DNA from: Bacillota bacterium
Lineage (GTDB): Bacteria > Bacillota > Clostridia > Lachnospirales > Lachnospiraceae
NCBI GenBank assembly: GCA_029558315.1
Contig: JAKQFQ010000334.1
Coordinates: 1 to 64,000, forward strand
Reading direction: 5' to 3'
DNA length: 64,000 bases
This document shows, one piece after another, positions 57,904 to 64,000 of this stretch; position 1 is the first letter of the stretch; every line of letters begins with the position of its first letter. A program made the position numbers and the translations under genes. The notes below the pieces were generated by a model. It ran no database searches, had not been told where the DNA came from, and saw only the letters and a list, made by a program, of their open reading frames with translations.

Positions 57904-59829
57904 ATGGAGAGTATTGATAATTCGCAATACGATGGCAGGATAGAGAATGGAAGTCTGCTGGAACAAATCAAAAAAGAAAATGATATTAAAGCAATTGCCA
58001 AAGAAGATTACCCTGTTCTTGCAGCAGAAATAAGAGAATTCCTTTTGCAAAGCATCAGCGTTACGGGAGGACATCTAGGCTCTAATCTTGGAGCGGTAGA
58101 ACTGACGATGGCACTGCATCTGAGTCTGGATCTTCCAACAGATAAGATTATCTGGGATGTTGGTCATCAATCCTATACGCATAAGCTTCTGACGGGAAGA
58201 AGAGAAGGATTTGAAAATCTTAGAAAATTTGGCGGTATGAGTGGTTTTCCAAAGAGAAAGGAAAGCTGTTGTGACTGCTTTGATACAGGACATAGTTCAA
58301 CCTCGATCTCAGCAGGTCTTGGTATGGTCAAGGCAAGAGATATTAAGGGAGAGCATCACACGGTGGTCTCTGTTATTGGAGATGGCTCGTTGACCGGAGG
58401 AATGGCTTATGAGGCTATGAACAATGCCTCCAAACTGGATACGAATTTTATTATCATTCTAAATGACAATAATATGTCTATATCGGAGAATGTCGGAGGT
58501 GTCTCACAGTATCTGAATGATGTTAGAACTGCTGAGAAATATCTTGATCTTAAGGAAGGCGTCTACAATACGCTGATGAAATCCAAAAAGGGAGAAGGCG
58601 TAGTTGAAAGCATAAGAAGAGCCAAGAGCAGCTTCAAGCACCTGGTGATACCCGGAATGTTTTTTGAAGATATGGGACTTACTTATTTGGGACCGGTAGA
58701 TGGACATGATGTCAATGCCATGGTTCGTGTTATGAAAGAAGCCAAACGATGTAAAAGTGCGGTTCTCATTCATGTCATTACCCAAAAGGGAAAAGGCTAC
58801 GCTCCGGCGGAGCGTCATCCGGCAAGATTCCATGGAGCGGAACCCTTTGAAATTGAGACCGGTCTGCCTAAGAAAAACAGAGACAAAGCCAATTATACGG
58901 ATGTATTTTCTACTGTGATGTGTAAGCTTGGACAGCGTAATCCGGAGATTGTTTCAATTACTGCAGCGATGCCTGATGGCACTGGCTTAAAGCGTTTTCA
59001 TAATATGTTTCCGGAACGATTTTTTGATGTAGGGATTGCAGAGGAGCATGCAGTAACCTTTGCAGCAGGACTGGCAGCTGGCGGACTGCATCCGATTGTA
59101 GCCATTTACTCTTCATTTTTGCAGCGTGCATACGATCAGATTCTTCACGATGTTTGTATACAGAATATGCCGGTAGTATTTGCAATTGACCGTGCCGGAT
59201 TAGTTGGAAGTGATGGTGAAACACATCAGGGAATATTTGATTTGTCTTTTCTGTCTTCAATTCCCAATATGCATGTAATGGCACCAAAGAATAAATGGGA
59301 ACTGTCAGATATGTTGAAATTTGCAATTACTTTTCAGGGACCGATTGCAATCCGTTATCCCAGAGGAGAAGCATATGATGGATTAAAGGAGATGCGGAAA
59401 CCCATCCAATATGGCAAGAGTGAAGTCCTCTATGAGGAAGATGAAATCTGCTTGATTGCAGTAGGCAGTATGGTTAAGGAAGCTGAAACTGTGCGTGAGG
59501 AATTAAAGAAGAAGGGACATCACTGTTCGATTATTAACGCAAGATTTGTAAAACCATTGGATGAAGAAGCAATCCTTGCAGCAACGAAGAAGCACCAGCT
59601 CATAGTGACAATGGAAGAGAATGTAGCAAGTGGTGGTTTTGGCGAACGCGTCCGTTGTGTTCTGGATGGATCTAACTGCAAAGAACAACTGATGGCAATT
59701 ACACTTCCGGATGAATATGTGGAGCATGGTAATGTTGATTTATTAAAAAAAGAAGTAGGTATTGATACAGATTCGATACTGAATAAGATACTGGGAAAAG
59801 TCTCCGGAAAGGGGAAAAAAACCAAATGA
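57904..59829 (+). CDS. dxs: 1-deoxy-D-xylulose-5-phosphate synthase
   Basis: 641 aa; GGHLGSNLGAVELT; GDGSLTGGMAYEAMNNA; DVGIAEEHAVTFAAG. Confidence 0.96.
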   Translation: MESIDNSQYDGRIENGSLLEQIKKENDIKAIAKEDYPVLAAEIREFLLQSISVTGGHLGSNLGAVELTMALHLSLDLPTDKIIWDVGHQSYTHKLLTGRREGFENLRKFGGMSGFPKRKESCCDCFDTGHSSTSISAGLGMVKARDIKGEHHTVVSVIGDGSLTGGMAYEAMNNASKLDTNFIIILNDNNMSISENVGGVSQYLNDVRTAEKYLDLKEGVYNTLMKSKKGEGVVESIRRAKSSFKHLVIPGMFFEDMGLTYLGPVDGHDVNAMVRVMKEAKRCKSAVLIHVITQKGKGYAPAERHPARFHGAEPFEIETGLPKKNRDKANYTDVFSTVMCKLGQRNPEIVSITAAMPDGTGLKRFHNMFPERFFDVGIAEEHAVTFAAGLAAGGLHPIVAIYSSFLQRAYDQILHDVCIQNMPVVFAIDRAGLVGSDGETHQGIFDLSFLSSIPNMHVMAPKNKWELSDMLKFAITFQGPIAIRYPRGEAYDGLKEMRKPIQYGKSEVLYEEDEICLIAVGSMVKEAETVREELKKKGHHCSIINARFVKPLDEEAILAATKKHQLIVTMEENVASGGFGERVRCVLDGSNCKEQLMAITLPDEYVEHGNVDLLKKEVGIDTDSILNKILGKVSGKGKKTK

Positions 59830-60632
59830 AAGAGCGGTTGGATGTACTGCTTGTAAAGCAGGGACTTGCTGAGTCCAGAGAAAAGGCTAAAGTATTGATT
59901 ATGACAGGCAATGTATTTGTTAACGGTCAGCGAGAGGACAAAGCAGGAACAACTTTTGCAGAACAAAGCAGTAAGATAGAGATTCATGGAAGCACGCTTA
60001 AGTATGTGAGCCGTGGTGGCTTAAAACTGGAAAAAGCAATTCAGGTATTTGAACTGGAATTGAAGGGATATGTGTGCATGGATATAGGCGCATCAACCGG
60101 TGGCTTTACAGATTGTATGCTGATGAATGGTGCTGATAAAGTGTATGCCATTGATGTCGGACACGGACAACTGGCATGGAAGCTTCGAAATGATCCAAGG
60201 GTCATATGCATGGAAAAAACAAATTTTCGTTATCTGACACCTGAGAATCTGGCAGAACCGATAGACTTTGCTTCGGTAGATGTATCCTTTATCTCATTGT
60301 CGAAGATATTACCGGTTGCATATACTCTGTTAAAGGATAATGCACAAATGGTATGTCTGATTAAACCTCAATTTGAGGCAGGAAGAGATAAGGTTGGAAA
60401 AAAGGGGGTTGTCAGAGAACCTGAAATACATGTTGAAGTAATTGAAAATGTGATTCGATATGCAGTGGAGAACGGATTTCACACCTTGGCATTGGATTAC
60501 TCTCCGGTACGCGGACCGGAAGGGAATATAGAATATTTATTATGGATCACGAAACAGAATCGGGAAGATGCTATCTTGCAGGAACAGATTCTTAAGACTG
60601 TTAAGAAAGCACATGAAGACTTGGATCAATAG
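59826..60632 (+). CDS. tlyA: TlyA-family rRNA (cytidine-2'-O)-methyltransferase
   Basis: 268 aa; S4 domain ERLDVLLVKQGLAESREKAKVLIMTGNVFVNG; DIGASTGGFTDCML. Confidence 0.94.
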   Translation: MKERLDVLLVKQGLAESREKAKVLIMTGNVFVNGQREDKAGTTFAEQSSKIEIHGSTLKYVSRGGLKLEKAIQVFELELKGYVCMDIGASTGGFTDCMLMNGADKVYAIDVGHGQLAWKLRNDPRVICMEKTNFRYLTPENLAEPIDFASVDVSFISLSKILPVAYTLLKDNAQMVCLIKPQFEAGRDKVGKKGVVREPEIHVEVIENVIRYAVENGFHTLALDYSPVRGPEGNIEYLLWITKQNREDAILQEQILKTVKKAHEDLDQ

Positions 60633-60674
60633 GCAGGAGTGGCCGCAGAAACTGCGGTGGAAGGGATACCAGAT

Positions 60675-61511
60675 ATGAAAAATTTCTGTATTATCTCAAA
60701 TAGTATAAAAGACAGTGAATTGGAAAAAGCTCATATTATCCGGAATGTGATAGAACAACGCAGGATGGATACCACAGTTACAGTAATGGATTTGTGTTGT
60801 GAAAATCTAAAGATTCCAAAAGCTACAGAGGGAATCATTGTTTTGGGAGGCGATGGGACATTATTAAGTGTTGCCAAAAAAACAATGTATTGCGAATTGC
60901 CACTGATTGGTGTTAATCTGGGAGCACTTGGATATCTTGCAGAAGTTGAGATGAGCAGTATAGAATCAGCAGTGGATAAGCTGCTTTTAGATCAGTTTAA
61001 GATTGAAGAGCGTATGATGCTGGCTGGGAATGTCTGCATAAGTGGTGAGGAAACCAAACAAAGCTGTGCCTTGAATGATGTCGTACTTTGCAGGCGTGGG
61101 GATCTTCAGGTGATTGGTTATCGAGTGACTGTCAATGGTCTGTATTTGAATAATTTTTATGCAGACGGAATGATAATCAGTACGCCGACCGGATCGACAG
61201 GTTATAATCTTTCGGCAGGTGGCTCTATTGTAGAACCATTAGCCAGGTTAATTGTGCTGACACCGGTATGTCCGCATACACTCAACACCAGAAGTATTAT
61301 GTTATCACCAGAGGACCGGATAGAGATTGAAGTACTCCCGCCAAAAGGGATGAAACCGGTGGAAGTAGGTGCTTATTTTGATGGTACAAGTACCGGAATT
61401 ATGGGACCGGGAGATCGGGTTAATGTATTTGGGGCTAAGGAAGTAACCAGAATTATCAAACTAAGCAACGATGGATTTCTGGAGATTCTGCATAAGAAAA
61501 TGAGTGAATAA
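60675..61511 (+). CDS. nadK: NAD(+)/NADH kinase
   Basis: VLGGDGTLL; GVNLGALGYLAEV; STPTGSTGYNLSAGGSIVEP. Confidence 0.95.
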   Translation: MKNFCIISNSIKDSELEKAHIIRNVIEQRRMDTTVTVMDLCCENLKIPKATEGIIVLGGDGTLLSVAKKTMYCELPLIGVNLGALGYLAEVEMSSIESAVDKLLLDQFKIEERMMLAGNVCISGEETKQSCALNDVVLCRRGDLQVIGYRVTVNGLYLNNFYADGMIISTPTGSTGYNLSAGGSIVEPLARLIVLTPVCPHTLNTRSIMLSPEDRIEIEVLPPKGMKPVEVGAYFDGTSTGIMGPGDRVNVFGAKEVTRIIKLSNDGFLEILHKKMSE

Positions 61512-61630
61512 CCTATCAGATACGAGGGACACAACATAAAGATCTTACAGAGCTTTATGATGAGTTCGCCATGAAAGTGGCGTATATTAGTGGGACGGTA
61601 TCCCACAGAAGTCTGAAGAGACATGCATAG
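61508..61630 (+). pseudogene. Possible ArgR N-terminal HTH remnant
   Basis: ITYQIRGTQHKDLTELYDEFAMKVAYISGTVSHRSLKRHA* in the syntenic nadK-argR-recN slot; KV....TVS..SLK resembles the ArgR recognition-helix pattern VTQATVSRDIKEL. Confidence 0.35.
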
Positions 61631-61667
61631 GTAGGAGAAGTGCTTATGTAAAGGAGAGAAAAATACC

Positions 61668-63356
61668 ATGTTAACAAGTTTACACGTAAAAGATCTGGCG
61701 CTAATCAGGGAAGCAGAGGTTAATTTTAGTGATGGCCTGAATATCCTGACAGGCGAGACGGGAGCCGGTAAATCAATTATCATCGGCTCTATTAATTATG
61801 CCTTAGGGGCAAAAGTTGAGAAGGATGTAGTTCGTGAAGGTGCTGAATATGCATTGGTAGAGCTTATTTTTCAGGTAGAGCGAGAGGAAACCAGAAAACA
61901 GATTCAGAAGATGGAATTGCCGATGGAGGAAGACGGTAGTCTGATTATTACCAGAAAGATAATGCAGGGGCGAAGTGTATTAAAGGTCGGTGGAGAAGCA
62001 ATCACAACAAGACAGATGAAAGAGCTTGCAGCATTGTTGATTGATATTCATGGACAGCATGAACACCAGTCCTTACTTCAGATTGCGAAGCATCAGGAAC
62101 TATTGGATTCCTATGCCGGTGAGGAATTAAAGGATGAAATCGTCAAGATTACTGAATTGTATGGAGAATATACAAAGCTGCAAGGAGAGATTGCTTCCTT
62201 GTCTATGGATGATGCGACCAGACAGCGAGAGATTGCACTGGCACAATTTGAAGTAGATGAAATAGAGACTGCAGCACTTACCGTGGGCGAGGATGAGATT
62301 CTGGAGAAAAAATATCGCAAGCTGGTAAATGCCAAGAAAATTGCGGATTCATTGAATCATGTAATGGACTATCTGGCCAATGGCGAAAGCAATGCCAAGG
62401 ATCAGACGGGATATGCCGTTCGTGAAATGAATATGGCTATCACCATGGATGAAGAGCTAAATGATATGGCAGAGCATTTGATGAGTGCAGAGAGTATTCT
62501 GTCAGATGTCAGTCGTGAAATAGCAGAGTACATGGATGAATTTTCTTTTGATGAAGAAGATTTTAGAGCAATGGAAGAACGTTTAAATGTGATTAATCAT
62601 TTGACATTGAAATATGGGAGAACAATTGAGGAAGTACTTACTTATGGGCAGAAAAAGAAAGAAGAGCTGAACCGGTTGCTTGATCTGGAGGGAACCTTAC
62701 AGCAGCTGCGAACGAAGCGTGCCAAGGTGGAAAAAGAACTTTGTATACACAGCGAGTGTGCACATGAAATCAGACTACGTCTTGCAAAAGAACTTGAGAA
62801 GAATATTACAGAGACTTTATTAGAATTGAATTTTCTAAAGGTGACCTTTGAAATTGCAGTAAGGAAGAAGGAAACCTACTCCAAAACAGGCTTTGATGAG
62901 GTCGAATTCATGATTTCACTTAATCCGGGCGAACGTGTCAGACCATTAACACAGGTAGCAAGCGGTGGTGAACTTTCCAGAATCATGCTTGCATTGAAAA
63001 GTATATTTGCCAGAAAAGATGCAATTGATACCTTGATTTTTGATGAGATTGATACAGGTATCAGTGGAAAGACTGCGTGGAAAGTATCTGAGAAAATGTC
63101 GATTTTAAGTGAACACCATCAGGTAATCTGCATTACTCATCTGCCGCAGATTGCGGCTATGGCCGATACACATTTTGTTATTGAAAAGGCTGAATGGGAT
63201 GGCAAGACTGTGACGTCGATACAGCAGCAAAATGAGGCAGAGACGATAGATGAGATTGCACGTCTTTTGGGCAGCGACTGTATTACCGATGCAGTACGTA
63301 CCAACGCAGTTGAGCTTCGCGAACTGGCAAAAAAGACCAAGACAAAAACACATTAG
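61668..63356 (+). CDS. recN: DNA repair protein RecN
   Basis: 562 aa; MLTSLHVKDLALIREAEVNFSDGLNILTGETGAGKSIIIGSI; TQVASGGELSRIMLALKSIF; DEIDTGISG. Confidence 0.96.
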   Translation: MLTSLHVKDLALIREAEVNFSDGLNILTGETGAGKSIIIGSINYALGAKVEKDVVREGAEYALVELIFQVEREETRKQIQKMELPMEEDGSLIITRKIMQGRSVLKVGGEAITTRQMKELAALLIDIHGQHEHQSLLQIAKHQELLDSYAGEELKDEIVKITELYGEYTKLQGEIASLSMDDATRQREIALAQFEVDEIETAALTVGEDEILEKKYRKLVNAKKIADSLNHVMDYLANGESNAKDQTGYAVREMNMAITMDEELNDMAEHLMSAESILSDVSREIAEYMDEFSFDEEDFRAMEERLNVINHLTLKYGRTIEEVLTYGQKKKEELNRLLDLEGTLQQLRTKRAKVEKELCIHSECAHEIRLRLAKELEKNITETLLELNFLKVTFEIAVRKKETYSKTGFDEVEFMISLNPGERVRPLTQVASGGELSRIMLALKSIFARKDAIDTLIFDEIDTGISGKTAWKVSEKMSILSEHHQVICITHLPQIAAMADTHFVIEKAEWDGKTVTSIQQQNEAETIDEIARLLGSDCITDAVRTNAVELRELAKKTKTKTH

Positions 63357-63378
63357 AATTGCAATAAATGTACATACT

Positions 63379-63415
63379 AGGAAGGACAAACGATTTGGTT
63401 TGTCCTTCCTTTTTA
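63379..63415 (+). terminator. Terminator after recN
   Basis: aggaaggacaaa-cgatttgg-tttgtccttcct-ttttat. Confidence 0.93.
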
Positions 63416-63538
63416 TGTAATAGGTAAATGCTTGTATGCGGCGATTTTGTTATGTTGCAACGTCGGTACAAAGGCGTTTTTAAGTATAAGGAAAGCCAAC
63501 CATCGGATGCTTATGAAGACAGAAAGGCATGGTAGAAC

Positions 63539-64000
63539 ATGAAAAATAAACATATGCTGAAAACATTGGTTTTGGGGTTGGTTGTTGTACTAATGATTAT
63601 GGGAACAATTGTGATTTACCAGTATTATCTTTCTAAAATTCCGGATTCGATTCAACTAAAAGCAAGAACAGCGCAGACAATCGAATATTGTGTGCCGGCA
63701 GTTGGAGAGATTTGTCATGAGGCAATTACGGTAGGGGCATTTGAACAGAATCGAACACAGAATACACTTCCAATTGACTTTACAAAACCCTTTACAATCA
63801 TAACTGGTGAATGCGAGCAATATCAGGTGCGTTTAAAATTATTTGGTTTCCTGCCCTATAAGACAGTGGAAATCAATGTGACGGATACCAAAACAGTAGT
63901 ACCGGCAGGGATTGCTATTGGCATCTACGTTGAGACCGATGACGTCCTGGTAATTGATACCGGCAGTTTTATGAATGAACAGGGAAGAATGACGGCTCCG
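63539..64000 (+). CDS. spoIVB: SpoIVB peptidase, N-terminal part (truncated by window end)
   Basis: ATG at 63539, open for 154 codons to the window edge: MKNKHMLKTLVLGLVVVLMIMG...TVVPAGIAIGIYVETDDVLVIDTGSFMNEQGRMTAP; follows recN as in Bacillus/Clostridia. Confidence 0.85.
   Translation, partial: MKNKHMLKTLVLGLVVVLMIMGTIVIYQYYLSKIPDSIQLKARTAQTIEYCVPAVGEICHEAITVGAFEQNRTQNTLPIDFTKPFTIITGECEQYQVRLKLFGFLPYKTVEINVTDTKTVVPAGIAIGIYVETDDVLVIDTGSFMNEQGRMTAP

Overview
This 64 kb window looks like chromosomal backbone from a Lachnospiraceae-like, spore-lineage Clostridia genome. Almost all genes are on the + strand, apart from a CNNM-family gene and a foldase gene. I see no rRNA, tRNA, CRISPR, IS element or prophage. 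Blocks in order: sigH; the SCIFF ranthipeptide locus (TIGR04086 - scfA - scfB - secDF), whose 47-aa six-cysteine precursor is missing from the supplied ORF track; GH25 lysozyme; a TIR-TM-propeller protein; a membrane-anchored trigger-factor-like foldase; recJ; murE-priA-def-fmt-(yugP remnant)-rsmB-rlmN-stp-prkC-rsgA-rpe; ychF; lgt; the dcw division cluster (mraZ to ftsZ); spoIIGA-sigE-spoIIIAA to AH; deoB-prfC-transglutaminase; asp23-nusB-xseAB-ispA-dxs-tlyA-nadK-(argR remnant?)-recN-spoIVB (cut by window end). The observations most worth a second look are: the unannotated SCIFF precursor and its coupling to secDF; the orphan TIR-TM-propeller protein with a WCxxE motif; four lesions (G-tract frameshift in TIGR04086, in-frame amber in spoIIIAF, near-complete deletion of yugP, probable argR remnant); four exactly 10-bp-phased AAGTGG boxes upstream of mraZ; a 21-bp-spaced spoIIG-type promoter; and a 7 x 5-residue SxNxV tail on a division PBP. 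I did not find a multi-gene system that I can defend as entirely new. Family names come from motif and synteny recognition, not database searches.
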